Source: Balneola sp. (lineage in GTDB: Bacteria; Bacteroidota; Rhodothermia; Balneolales; Balneolaceae). Taken from it: a DNA stretch of 64,000 nucleotides. Under the pieces are notes generated by a model. It made no database searches and was not told the DNA's origin. It was given only the letters and a program-made list of their open reading frames with translations. The position numbers and the translations under genes were made by a program. Positions 1 through 8,881 of the stretch are shown here, piece after piece. Every line of letters begins with the position of its first letter. Within the stretch, counting starts at the first letter, position 1. The stretch is from the NCBI GenBank assembly GCA_017640785.1, contig JAEPPZ010000007.1, forward strand, positions 124,001-188,000, read 5' to 3'.

Positions 1-1628
1 TCGAAATAAAATCAACTGTTCAAGATGCTCCATTATTAAAAGCCGATCCCTATGCTTTTAAAGCTGAATTGAGGCCCAAAACTTCTTCTATTGTTTCTGA
101 ATTAGAAGGTTTTAAATGGACTGATTCAAAGTGGATGAGCAACAGGCAGAAGAAGCAGGCTCAGGATCAACCGATCTCTATTTACGAGCTTCATGTAGGT
201 TCATGGAAGAGGAAAATTGATAATGGAGAAGAGTTTTTAAGTTATAGGGATTTAGCAGAAGAGCTGGTACCATATATAAAAGAAATGGGTTTTACTCATA
301 TTGAACTGTTGCCTATCGCTGAACACCCTTATGATCCTTCCTGGGGATATCAAATTACGGGCTATTATGCTCCAACAAGTCGTTTTGGAGAGCCTGAAGA
401 CTTTATGTTTTTTGTTAATGAATGCCACAAAGCAGGTATCGGTGTGTTGCTGGATTGGGTTCCTGCTCACTTTGCAAAAGATGACCACGGTTTAAGAAGG
501 TTTGACGGAACGGGTTTATACGAGCATGAAGATCCACGACAGGGTGAGCACTTAGATTGGGGAACATGCATTTTTAATTACGGAAGAACAGAGACAATTA
601 ATTTTTTAGTCTCTAATGCCGTTTATTGGTGCGAAAAATTTCATATTGATGGGTTGCGAGTGGACGCAGTGGCGTCAATGTTATACCTAGATTATTCACG
701 AAAAGAAGGAGAGTGGATTCCTAATAAATATGGTGGCAGAGAGAATATCGAAGCTATAAACTTCCTTAGAAAAGTAAACGATGTTCTTCATACTCTGTAT
801 CCGGGTGTAATTACATTCGCAGAAGAATCTACTTCATGGGGCGGAGTGTCTCGCCCAACAGCAACGGGTGGCTTAGGATTTGATTATAAGTGGAATATGG
901 GTTGGATGAACGACACATTATCTTACATCGAAAAGAACCCAATACACCGAAAGTATCATCAAGACCAGCTTACTTTTTCGTTGATTTATGCGTTTTCTGA
1001 GCATTTTGCATTGCCTTTTTCACATGATGAAGTAGTGCATATGAAGAAATCAATGCTTTCAAAAATGCCTGGTGATGATTGGCAAAAATTTGCTAACCTT
1101 CGTCTTCTCTATGCCTATATGTACACACATCCCGGTAAGAACTTACTGTTTATGGGAGGGGAGTTTGGGCAGTGGTCAGAGTGGAGCCATGCCAACTCAT
1201 TGGATTGGCATTTATTAGAATGGGGAAAGCATCAAGGTCTCCAGCAATTAGTAAAAGATTTAAATAGGGTTTCGAAGGAAGAAAAAGCCTTACATGAAAT
1301 TGACGGTGACTGGAGAGGTTTTGAATGGATTGATGTGAGTGATGCTGATAACAGCCTTATTTCATATATAAGAAGGGGTAAAAATGCCGATGATTTTGTT
1401 GTAGTAATTTTGAACTTTACTCCTACAGTTCATTATGGTTATCAAATTGGAGTTCCGAAAGATGGTGAATTTCAAGTAGTAATGAATACCGATTCAGAAT
1501 ATTATGGAGGAAGTAATGCCGGAGATTCGGCGATCAAAGCGAAATGGGGAGAGTGGCATAATCAGCCGGCCTATATAAATGTTACCATTCCTCCACTAGC
1601 AGCACTAATTTTAAAACCAAAAGGATAA
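1..1628 (+). CDS. glgB: 1,4-alpha-glucan branching enzyme (5' partial)
   Basis: This enzyme forms the alpha-1,6 branches of glycogen in the cytoplasm. The reading frame is open to the left edge (in-frame from base 3), so the true start and probably the N-terminal carbohydrate-binding module lie outside the window. The GH13 motifs are intact: DWVPAHF (region I), [10 protein letters not shown] with the nucleophile Asp codon at 663, FAEEST with the acid/base Glu codon at 822, and FSHDEVVH with the transition-state Asp codon at 1026. The C-terminal all-beta domain ends in a PPLAALIL motif typical of the family. malQ starts 2 nt after its stop, so the two are probably co-transcribed for glycogen and maltodextrin turnover. 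Confidence 0.96.
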   Translation, partial: EIKSTVQDAPLLKADPYAFKAELRPKTSSIVSELEGFKWTDSKWMSNRQKKQAQDQPISIYELHVGSWKRKIDNGEEFLSYRDLAEELVPYIKEMGFTHIELLPIAEHPYDPSWGYQITGYYAPTSRFGEPEDFMFFVNECHKAGIGVLLDWVPAHFAKDDHGLRRFDGTGLYEHEDPRQGEHLDWGTCIFNYGRTETINFLVSNAVYWCEKFHIDGLRVDAVASMLYLDYSRKEGEWIPNKYGGRENIEAINFLRKVNDVLHTLYPGVITFAEESTSWGGVSRPTATGGLGFDYKWNMGWMNDTLSYIEKNPIHRKYHQDQLTFSLIYAFSEHFALPFSHDEVVHMKKSMLSKMPGDDWQKFANLRLLYAYMYTHPGKNLLFMGGEFGQWSEWSHANSLDWHLLEWGKHQGLQQLVKDLNRVSKEEKALHEIDGDWRGFEWIDVSDADNSLISYIRRGKNADDFVVVILNFTPTVHYGYQIGVPKDGEFQVVMNTDSEYYGGSNAGDSAIKAKWGEWHNQPAYINVTIPPLAALILKPKG

Positions 1629-1630
1629 TA

Positions 1631-3121
1631 ATGAGATTTCCTCGTTCAAGTGGGACTTTAGTACACCCTACATCTTTTCCCGGAAAATACGGGATTGGAG
1701 ATTTTGGTTCAGAAGCCAGAGCATTCATTGATTTTTTAGAAGCTACAAAACAAACAATTTGGCAGATTCTTCCACTAACCCCAACGGGGTATGGAAACTC
1801 TCCGTATGCAAGTTATTCTGCATTTGCGGGTAATACGTATTTAATAGCTCCTGATATACTGGTAGAAAAGAACTTGCTAACCAAGAAAGAAGTATCTGAG
1901 ACAGAATTACCTTCAAAAGTGGAAGTTGAGTATGAAAAAGCATTCCAGAACAAAGACCAACTTTTTAAATTAGCTTCAGAAAGATTTTATTCTAATCTCA
2001 GTACTGAAGATGAAAAAGAATTCAAGCTTTTTAAAAAACAGAATAAGTTTTGGTTAGATGACTACGCCTTGTTTATGGCGTGCGGCCTAGACAAAGGAAT
2101 GCAGCCTTGGAATACATGGGAAAAGTCTCTTGCCCAGAGAGAGCCGGGGGCTTTGCGAAATGCAAAGAAAAAATACAAAAAAGAGATCGCTCATCAATAT
2201 TGGCTACAGTTTGAGTTTTCAAATCAGTGGATAGCGCTAAAAAAGTATGCAAATGAAAAAGGCATAAGAGTGATAGGAGATATTCCCATTTTTGTAGACC
2301 ACAATAGCGCTGATGTATGGGCTAACCCACAATACTTTGAGGTAGATAAGAAAGGAAACCGAAAGCTTGTTGCAGGTGTTCCACCCGATTATTTCAGTAA
2401 AACGGGACAGCTCTGGGGAAATCCACTATATAAATGGAAGGTTTTGGAGGATGATGGGTTCTCATGGTGGGTAGAAAGGTTTAAACACATGTTCTCAATT
2501 TGTGATGCTATTCGTGTTGATCATTTTAGAGGTTTTGACGCTTATTGGGAGATTAAGGCTTCTGAGAAAACAGCCGAGAACGGACGTTGGGTGAAAGGTC
2601 CGGGCGAAAAACTTTTTGATACCATTCTGGAAAAATGTGGAGAACTCCCGATTTTGGCAGAAGACCTTGGCTTTGTGACTGAAGGTGTAGAAAAACTCAG
2701 GGATAAATATAATTTTCCCGGAATGAAGATTATTCAGTTCGCTTTCGATTCAGATTCTACAAACAGCTTTCTGCCGCATAATTATCCGCAAAATTGTGTT
2801 GTATACTCGGGTACTCATGATAATGATACAAGTATTGGGTGGTATAATTCCGCGCCTGAAGCTGAAAAACACAGAGTAAGAGTATATACCAGATCTAATG
2901 GAAGCGAGCCGAATTGGGAGTTTATCAGGCTTGGCATGTATTCTGTTGCAGATCAGGCAATTTTTCCACTTCAGGACTATATGGGACTTAACGAATCTCA
3001 CCGATCCAATATACCGGGAACTTCAGACGGAAACTGGACATGGAGATACACTAAGGAGATGTTGCTTGAGGTGGATAATGATAGGATTCTGGATTTAGTG
3101 ATTAACACAAACCGAAAATAG
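1631..3121 (+). CDS. malQ: 4-alpha-glucanotransferase (amylomaltase, GH77)
   Basis: This cytoplasmic disproportionating enzyme transfers glucan segments between maltodextrins. The 496-residue length fits the compact bacterial GH77 form. Visible motifs are LPLTPTGYGNSPYAS near the N terminus, GDIPIFVDHNSADVWANP, AIRVDHFRGF with nucleophile Asp297, LAEDLGFVT with acid/base Glu344 and SGTHDND with Asp397. The ATG lies 2 nt after the glgB stop, and an AAGG just inside the end of glgB can serve as ribosome binding site. Its position after glgB points to a glycogen-metabolism operon that begins upstream of the window. Confidence 0.96.
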   Translation: MRFPRSSGTLVHPTSFPGKYGIGDFGSEARAFIDFLEATKQTIWQILPLTPTGYGNSPYASYSAFAGNTYLIAPDILVEKNLLTKKEVSETELPSKVEVEYEKAFQNKDQLFKLASERFYSNLSTEDEKEFKLFKKQNKFWLDDYALFMACGLDKGMQPWNTWEKSLAQREPGALRNAKKKYKKEIAHQYWLQFEFSNQWIALKKYANEKGIRVIGDIPIFVDHNSADVWANPQYFEVDKKGNRKLVAGVPPDYFSKTGQLWGNPLYKWKVLEDDGFSWWVERFKHMFSICDAIRVDHFRGFDAYWEIKASEKTAENGRWVKGPGEKLFDTILEKCGELPILAEDLGFVTEGVEKLRDKYNFPGMKIIQFAFDSDSTNSFLPHNYPQNCVVYSGTHDNDTSIGWYNSAPEAEKHRVRVYTRSNGSEPNWEFIRLGMYSVADQAIFPLQDYMGLNESHRSNIPGTSDGNWTWRYTKEMLLEVDNDRILDLVINTNRK

Positions 3122-3190
3122 CACCTAAAAGCAGTTCTTTAATACTAATGTTAGAATGAGTATATTTAGGGCTTTGAATTTTAAGACAAT

Positions 3191-4009
3191 ATGCCGTTTA
3201 AGTTAAAAAATTTACCATATAGGACTTCGAAACCTCGAACAAATGGAATGACATTTGCCCTGGACAAGGGATTCAGTATAAGAGAATGCGAAGATTTTTG
3301 CCAAGTTGCATCTGAATTAGTAGATGTTGTAAAGTTGGGTTGGGGTACTTCTGTAGTTACTCAGAATCTTGAGGAAAAAATTGAAGTATATGCCAACGCC
3401 GGTATTTCTGTCTATTTTGGAGGTACGTTATTTGAAGCCTATTTGTTAAGAGGGCAGTTGGATGATTATGTTAAGCTATTGAATAAGCATAACATTGACA
3501 CACTGGAAGTGTCAAATGGTACGATTTGGCTTTCGGATGATAAGAAACAAAAAATAATCAGGGATTTAAGTAAAGATTTCAAGGTTTACTCTGAGGTTGG
3601 TAGCAAAAACCCTAACGAGATAGTTCCTCCCTACAAGTGGGTTAAAGTGATTCGGGAAGAATTAGAAGCGGGAGCAGAAAAAGTAATTTGTGAAGCTAGA
3701 GAAAGTGGAACGGTAGGTGTGTTCAGACCAAACGGGGAAATAAGGTCGGGATTAATTGAAGAGATAACAGATCAAATTCCTGTAGAAAAGCTTATATTTG
3801 AAGCTCCCAAAAAAGAACAACAGGTTTGGTTTATTAAAAAATATGGGAGCAACGTTAACCTTGGAAATATTCCTCCTAGAGAGGTGATTGCCTTGGAAAC
3901 CATACGACAGGGACTAAGAAGTGATACATTGATGGATTTTATATCAATAGATGACCCCGCTTTTCAAGAGATGATGAAGAATAATTCAATTTCAAACGAC
4001 GAGAAATAA
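3191..4009 (+). CDS. ComA-family phosphosulfolactate synthase-like protein
   Basis: The 272-residue protein matches the ComA family (PF02679), TIM barrels that add sulfite to phosphoenolpyruvate to make (2R)-phospho-3-sulfolactate. The family signature is visible as VVKLGWGTSVV near residue 47, YFGGTLFEAYL near 76, a VSNGTIWL strand, KVYSEVGSK, and a C-terminal EAPKKEQQVWFIKKYG plus NLGNIPP. In archaea the product feeds coenzyme M synthesis; here no coenzyme M or sulfolactate genes are nearby, so the role is open. Sulfolactate or sulfonolipid metabolism is one possibility. It sits 9 nt before the GlgA-like gene. Family assignment is confident, physiological role is not. Confidence 0.85.
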   Translation: MPFKLKNLPYRTSKPRTNGMTFALDKGFSIRECEDFCQVASELVDVVKLGWGTSVVTQNLEEKIEVYANAGISVYFGGTLFEAYLLRGQLDDYVKLLNKHNIDTLEVSNGTIWLSDDKKQKIIRDLSKDFKVYSEVGSKNPNEIVPPYKWVKVIREELEAGAEKVICEARESGTVGVFRPNGEIRSGLIEEITDQIPVEKLIFEAPKKEQQVWFIKKYGSNVNLGNIPPREVIALETIRQGLRSDTLMDFISIDDPAFQEMMKNNSISNDEK

Positions 4010-4018
4010 AGACTATTT

Positions 4019-4816
4019 ATGAAAATTTTATACGCAGCAGCAGAAATATCTCCATTTGCAAGAATGACCTACACGGCAGACTTGCTAAGGTTTTTGCCCG
4101 CTTCCTTACAAGACAAAGGGTTTGAGATTAGAATTCTTCTTCCAAAATATGGCTCTATCAACGATAGAAGAAACAGGCTTCATGAAGTGATAAGGCTTTC
4201 AGGAATAGAAGTTGAGGTAGGAGATAATGTTGAGAGCATGAAAATTAAAGTAGCCAGCATTCCAAATGCAAAGCTGCAGGTTTATTTTTTAGATAATGAT
4301 ACTTATTTCAAGAGAAAAGGACTCTTCAAGAAGCCTAATACGGAAGAATTCTATGAAGATAACGCAGAACGTTTAGCCTTCTACAATAAAGGTGTTCTGG
4401 AAACAGTTATGAAGCTTGGTTGGGAACCTGATATAATTCATTGCCATGATTGGCCTGCAGGTTTGATTCCTTTACTGGTGAAGACGAAATATAAAGACGA
4501 AGCAATTTTCAAAAATACGCAGGTTATTTATAATCTTCATCACCCGGAAAACGAAGGTCAAGCTGATACTGCTAAAATCCTTGAATTATTAGGGCTTCCT
4601 GAAGATATAGACATAAATAAACTTACAGATAATGGTAAGGTAGACTTGTTGAGATTAGGGCTTCAGTTTAGCGATCACGTTGTTACAGGGAATTACCTTA
4701 AGGACGAGTTCGATGAAAGCTTTAAAGAATTAGGTATAAAACCCCATCAAATTCAAGGATCGCCTGAAGACGTTTCTGAAAAGTTTGCAGAGTACTATAA
4801 TAAGATAGCTAAGTAA
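4019..4816 (+). CDS. short GlgA-like protein (GT5 N-terminal domain only)
   Basis: The 265 residues correspond to the N-terminal Rossmann domain of glycogen/starch synthase (PF08323): KILYAAAEISPFA at the start, FEIRILLPKYGSI, LAFYNKGVLE, and the DIIHCHDWPAGLIPLLVK segment. Two parts needed for catalysis are missing. The glycine-rich ADP-glucose loop (normally KxGGL) reads RMTYTAD at residues 15-21, and the whole C-terminal nucleotide-binding half is absent, with a genuine stop and no remnant downstream. It is therefore unlikely to be an active glycogen synthase. From memory, similar 260-280 residue proteins occur in Bacteroidota next to DUF4270 lipoproteins, as here, so this is probably a conserved orthologue rather than a broken gene. 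Confidence 0.85.
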   Translation: MKILYAAAEISPFARMTYTADLLRFLPASLQDKGFEIRILLPKYGSINDRRNRLHEVIRLSGIEVEVGDNVESMKIKVASIPNAKLQVYFLDNDTYFKRKGLFKKPNTEEFYEDNAERLAFYNKGVLETVMKLGWEPDIIHCHDWPAGLIPLLVKTKYKDEAIFKNTQVIYNLHHPENEGQADTAKILELLGLPEDIDINKLTDNGKVDLLRLGLQFSDHVVTGNYLKDEFDESFKELGIKPHQIQGSPEDVSEKFAEYYNKIAK

Positions 4817-4838
4817 CTTTAAAATTTATAAAGAGTTG

Positions 4839-6029
4839 ATGCAAAAAAGCATTTCTAAAGTCGCCAGTGGATGGCGACTTATTTTGTCGGTATTAATAGT
4901 GGGAAGTTTTATTTCTTGTGAAGACAGTAATACTGTAGGGGGTGGAGTTATTGAGCCTGCTGAAATTGTAGTTGATACATTATTGCTGGAAGACTATCAA
5001 CAAGATGAGCTTGATATTTACTCAGGTGATCTTTCGAATATGCCTTTGGGAAAATATAATGATCCTTTGTTTGGAGGATTCGAATTCACAGGGCTTATGA
5101 AGCCAATTTTATTAGGCGTTCCTGATGATTCACTGAATGACTCAACGAGCTTTAAGTTATTATTAAAATTTAATGACCGAGACTCTTACGGGGATACAAC
5201 TCAGTCAATCAATTTCAATATTTATAAAGTAACTGAACGGTGGAGAAGCTCAACAGTTTTGTCTTCTGATGATGTTATGTTCGATGAAAGTACTTCTATA
5301 GGATCGTTTAGCTATACTGATGAAGATACCGTTATAGTAGACCTGGCAGAGTCTTACTTTTTAGAGTATGCCGATTATGTTAATAATGAAGACACCAATC
5401 GTGATTCTCTGTATAATTTCGAATTCTTTGGTTTAGCGATTGTACCGGAAGATGTATCGTCAAAAATTGTTTTCCCAAACATGAATGAAAGCAATTTCCT
5501 TACCATCAAAGGGGAAGATAGTGTCTCAGTAGGGGTTTTTGGACATGGTTTTAACTTAGAAAGAGAAAATAAACCAACATTTGCAGATCGTATCTATTTG
5601 AATAATTACCTAGAAAGTTTTTATTCATTGTCATTCGAAGATTTAGCAGAGACTATTGACAATAGAAATATTCTGAAGGCGGAGTTCTATTTATATGAAG
5701 ACTCTATACAAACTAAAAACTCTCTTCCAACAGATCACATAAGGCCCGATATAAACTTTCTGTACTTAAGGTTTCAGGATACACAACAGTTGAGATATAG
5801 CCTTCAGTTTACCTCTCCAAGGTTTACTTCAATAAAAGACAATAAAGATAAATCGTATAAATTTGATATAACAGATCATATCAATGAATTTGTGTTCAGC
5901 GATCCGGGTCAGAGAGAATTTTTTCTGAATCTGAGTATTGATGGAGGAGCATTGAATTCCACGATCTTTTTTGATACAACAGCAAATGTAAGTTTGAGAC
6001 CCAAAATTATTTTAACAACAGGAAATTAA
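4839..6029 (+). CDS. DUF4270-like lipoprotein
   Basis: This is a predicted secreted lipoprotein of about 396 residues. A basic N terminus and hydrophobic stretch end in a lipobox, FISC, with the acylated Cys near residue 27. The mature part is rich in Asp, Ser and beta-strand patterns and resembles DUF4270 proteins of Bacteroidota (opening VxGGGVIEP, then GKYNDPLFGG). I chose the ATG at 4839 rather than the TTG one codon earlier. Its stop overlaps the ATG of the next gene by one base (TAATG), so translation is coupled to the outer-membrane barrel downstream, suggesting a shared cell-surface job. The molecular function is unknown. Confidence 0.8.
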   Translation: MQKSISKVASGWRLILSVLIVGSFISCEDSNTVGGGVIEPAEIVVDTLLLEDYQQDELDIYSGDLSNMPLGKYNDPLFGGFEFTGLMKPILLGVPDDSLNDSTSFKLLLKFNDRDSYGDTTQSINFNIYKVTERWRSSTVLSSDDVMFDESTSIGSFSYTDEDTVIVDLAESYFLEYADYVNNEDTNRDSLYNFEFFGLAIVPEDVSSKIVFPNMNESNFLTIKGEDSVSVGVFGHGFNLERENKPTFADRIYLNNYLESFYSLSFEDLAETIDNRNILKAEFYLYEDSIQTKNSLPTDHIRPDINFLYLRFQDTQQLRYSLQFTSPRFTSIKDNKDKSYKFDITDHINEFVFSDPGQREFFLNLSIDGGALNSTIFFDTTANVSLRPKIILTTGN

Positions 6030-7318
6030 TGCGAAAAGTAGCTCTATTTATTTCTTTGTCACTTATAGTCTTTTCTAATAGTGGATTCGCCCAAAATGAT
6101 GAGGGTAAATCAGGTACTGTATATTCAAGTTACGGGACAGGGTTTCCGATAATGAACAACTCTGTACAAGAGAAGGGTTTGGGAACACTTGGTCTGTCTA
6201 TAAATGATCCTGCATCTCCAAGCTTAGCTAACCCGGCTTTTTGGGGTACAAATACATTTTCAAATGCATCAGTTGCTTTTGATATCACTAACTACTCTGT
6301 TAAAGACGCTTTTAATGAAGGAGATAATTCGTTATTTAAATTAGGGAGCATACAACTTGTTTTTCCTATCCAGAAAAATAAATTAGGGCTTTCTGTGTCT
6401 CTGCATCCTGAGACAATTACAAGCTATGATGTAAGTTCAAATCAGGAGTACGATTTAGGAGATAATACAAACGAATATTTTAGTAACCGAGCAGGAACCG
6501 GAGGGATAACTAAATTCGAAATTGGATTAGGGTATCAGATCAATGAGAATATATTAGTAGGCTATGCTCCATCTTATTCATTTCTTACAGAACTAGAAAA
6601 ACGAACCTTAGTTTTTCTGGATGGAATTGCAAGATTAAATACCGTTGATACTAAGACCAATGGTGCAGGATTCTCAAACAGGTTTGGGATAGCTCTGAAT
6701 AAAAAACGGATCTTTTCAAACAGAGATATGCTACAATTTGGAGGTACAGTTTCATTGCCTATAGAATTTAATGCGAAAAGAGAAGTAGTGTCTACGAAGA
6801 TCATAGGAAGTGAAGAGGTAGAAGTACAGATAGAAGATGTTGAACGAGCTGATGTTAGTATTCCATTAAAGGTTGGTGCAGGACTTACTTATTCATTTAA
6901 TGGCTCTACTAGTATTTCTGCGGAAGCACAATTCGAAGAGTGGGATAATGCAGAATATGGGTTTAGCGGTGAGGAAGAAAATGTTTTTAAGAACAGGCAA
7001 GTTTACGGTTTTGGAGTACAAGTGAATCCAACAAGACGAAGTACGGGTAGGTTTTTGTCAAATATTAAGTACAACGCAGGTATTTCTTATGATTCGGGTC
7101 ATTTGGAACTCAGAAATAATGAAATAAATACGCTTTGGTTTTCATTTGGAGTTGGATTATTATCACCAAATCTCAGGACAAATTCCTCTCTAGACCTTAG
7201 TTTTCAGTATGGTAAGAGGGGTACTACCTCAAACAGTTTAGTAAAAGAAGATATTTTTTCAGTTAATCTTTCTGTGAATTTGACTGAATTAATGTTTTTG
7301 AAAAGAAAGCTTAATTAA
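6029..7318 (+). CDS. predicted outer-membrane beta-barrel protein
   Basis: The 429-residue product starts with a clear signal peptide (KVALFISLSLIVFSNSGFAQ). Alternating hydrophobic/polar strands continue to the C terminus, which ends in FSVNLSVNLTELMFLKRKLN. An N-terminal stretch, LGTLGLSINDPASPSLANPA, resembles Bacteroidota barrel proteins whose N terminus reads as a variant of GGTGxxxxDPxxxNxxNPA, a group related to FadL/PorV-like barrels. The start codon overlaps the stop of the DUF4270 lipoprotein, so the two are made together and may form a surface complex. No enzymatic motif was found. Substrate and exact family are uncertain. Confidence 0.75.
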   Translation: MRKVALFISLSLIVFSNSGFAQNDEGKSGTVYSSYGTGFPIMNNSVQEKGLGTLGLSINDPASPSLANPAFWGTNTFSNASVAFDITNYSVKDAFNEGDNSLFKLGSIQLVFPIQKNKLGLSVSLHPETITSYDVSSNQEYDLGDNTNEYFSNRAGTGGITKFEIGLGYQINENILVGYAPSYSFLTELEKRTLVFLDGIARLNTVDTKTNGAGFSNRFGIALNKKRIFSNRDMLQFGGTVSLPIEFNAKREVVSTKIIGSEEVEVQIEDVERADVSIPLKVGAGLTYSFNGSTSISAEAQFEEWDNAEYGFSGEEENVFKNRQVYGFGVQVNPTRRSTGRFLSNIKYNAGISYDSGHLELRNNEINTLWFSFGVGLLSPNLRTNSSLDLSFQYGKRGTTSNSLVKEDIFSVNLSVNLTELMFLKRKLN

Positions 7319-7384
7319 TTTTAAAGTAATATTCTTATACTCAAGGTAGTTCTAATACGACAGTAGATAACAACACATTTTGAT

Positions 7385-8725
7385 ATGATTAAAAGTATAA
7401 CACTCATTACAGCATTTTTATTAGCTAGCTCAGCAATAGTAACGGCTCAGGCTGAATGTACAGCTACAGAGCCACCAGATGGGTTAAAGCCTATTGCCGC
7501 TTTTTCAATATTTCAATCTAATTTTAAAAACGAGGATTATCCTTTTGCCCTTAAATATGGTCGCTGGATTCTTTGTTCTACACCAACTACGATTGAAGGT
7601 TATCCAGGCTTCGAATTATCAAGACAACTAGATAGATTTACAACGATCTATCAGGAGATAGCGAAAAGCCAAACAGATCCATCTTTAAAAGCAACCTATC
7701 TTGATTCAGCTTTAATGGTATTTGATATTAAGTTAGAGCTTTACAAAGATGATAAGGAGCAGGTATATAAAACTCATCAGCAGATGGGTAGATACTATCT
7801 GGAGAATAACTCTATAATTACTGACGCTGTTTCAAAAGCTTATGAGCAGTTCCAGATCATGTTTGATCTTGATCCGGAAAAGACAACTACTACAGCCAGA
7901 GGTTACTACGTTGACAATTTACTACGTAACTATGTTAACAAAGGAGAAACTGAAAAAGCCCAGAAAGTTATTAATGAAGCATCTAAGTATGCTACCGGAG
8001 CTTTGGTAGAAAAGTTGAATAATTACCAAAAAGATCTCTTTGAGTCGCCGGAAGATATAATTGCATATTATATACCGATCCTTGAAGAGTCTCCTAATAA
8101 TGTTGAAGCTTTGAAGGCTCTTGAAGGAGCTTATGAAGACAAGGACAATCAGGCTGAATTAACTAAGGTTCGCCGAAAGCTTCATGAAATTGAGCCAACC
8201 TTCGAAAGTGCTAAAGCCTTGGCTGAAACCGAAAGAAGTAACGCTCGTTATGGGGAAGCTATTAAGCTTTACAAAGAAGCTCTGAAGATGGCCAAAACCA
8301 AAGCAGAAAAAAAGCAAACGAATCTTAATATCGCTAATGCCTATATCAATCAGGGAGATATTAAAACGGCAGATACTTTTGCAGATGCTGCTATTAAAAT
8401 CGACCCTAACTTTGGCCTGGCTTATATAACAAAAGCAACAATCTACAACGCAGCAGTAACTAATTGTGTCGCTGACAGAAAACTGGAAGCAAAAGACAGA
8501 ATGGTTTACTGGTTGATTATTGATTATTTGAACATGGCTAAAGCTAAAGACCCTTCGGTAGCAAATACTGTAAATTCTCAGTTAGGAAACTATCGACCAG
8601 TTACTCCAACCGGAGAAGATAAATTCTTACGATTAGATAACCTTAAAGACGGACAAAAAGTTAAGATCGACGGTTCTGTTGCACCTTGCTATGCTTGGAT
8701 CAACAAAACTACAACAGTTCGTTAA
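7385..8725 (+). CDS. secreted tetratricopeptide-repeat protein
   Basis: The 446-residue protein has an N-terminal signal peptide (SITLITAFLLASSAIVTAQA) and helical TPR-like repeats, clearest between residues 285 and 350 (ARYGEAIKLYKEALKMA, then NIANAYINQGDIKTADTFAD). Four Cys flank the repeat region. It ends in CYAWINKTTTVR, an ending I recall from related Bacteroidota TPR proteins. It probably scaffolds proteins in the periplasm or at the cell surface. It is 66 nt from the preceding barrel gene and is followed by a strong intrinsic terminator, so it closes this transcription unit. The specific function is unknown. Confidence 0.8.
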   Translation: MIKSITLITAFLLASSAIVTAQAECTATEPPDGLKPIAAFSIFQSNFKNEDYPFALKYGRWILCSTPTTIEGYPGFELSRQLDRFTTIYQEIAKSQTDPSLKATYLDSALMVFDIKLELYKDDKEQVYKTHQQMGRYYLENNSIITDAVSKAYEQFQIMFDLDPEKTTTTARGYYVDNLLRNYVNKGETEKAQKVINEASKYATGALVEKLNNYQKDLFESPEDIIAYYIPILEESPNNVEALKALEGAYEDKDNQAELTKVRRKLHEIEPTFESAKALAETERSNARYGEAIKLYKEALKMAKTKAEKKQTNLNIANAYINQGDIKTADTFADAAIKIDPNFGLAYITKATIYNAAVTNCVADRKLEAKDRMVYWLIIDYLNMAKAKDPSVANTVNSQLGNYRPVTPTGEDKFLRLDNLKDGQKVKIDGSVAPCYAWINKTTTVR

Positions 8726-8726
8726 T

Positions 8727-8756
8727 TTGCTATCAGCAAAAACATTTGTATCTTTT
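8727..8756 (+). promoter_or_regulatory. candidate Bacteroidota-type promoter upstream of rho
   Basis: TTG at 8727-8729 is followed after 19 nt by TATCTTTT at 8749-8756, a near match to the Bacteroidota pattern TTG-N19-TAnnTTTG (last base differs). Transcription would start about 8762, a few bases before a strong hairpin/T-tract. If used, it would make a rho leader carrying an early terminator. It may be a chance match, since it lies directly after the stop of the TPR gene. Confidence 0.3.
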
Positions 8757-8772
8757 CATACCTAATTAATTC

Positions 8773-8805
8773 AACGGTGCTCTTATCTGGGCACCGTTCT
8801 TTTTT
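8773..8805 (+). terminator. intrinsic terminator before rho
   Basis: An 8-bp perfect stem (AACGGTGC at 8773-8780 with GCACCGTT at 8791-8798) closes a 10-nt loop and is followed by CTTTTTT. This is a canonical rho-independent terminator. It probably ends the TPR-gene transcript. It could also act as an attenuator in a rho leader if the candidate promoter at 8727 is real. Confidence 0.85.
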
Positions 8806-8881
8806 ACTTCGCTCTCCTTAGTATTTCCAACATTTACTGAAATAACGCTTCTTACTGAAGAGGAGACCAACAAATATTTAT

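Noticed and set aside
252-488. 78-residue minus-strand frame inside glgB
   Set aside because: It lies wholly within the conserved glgB coding sequence, shows no motif, and is a shadow frame.
4019-4816. GlgA-like gene as a frameshifted pseudogene
   Set aside because: No C-terminal GT5 sequence follows in any frame, and the next gene begins 22 nt later, so it looks like a complete short gene.
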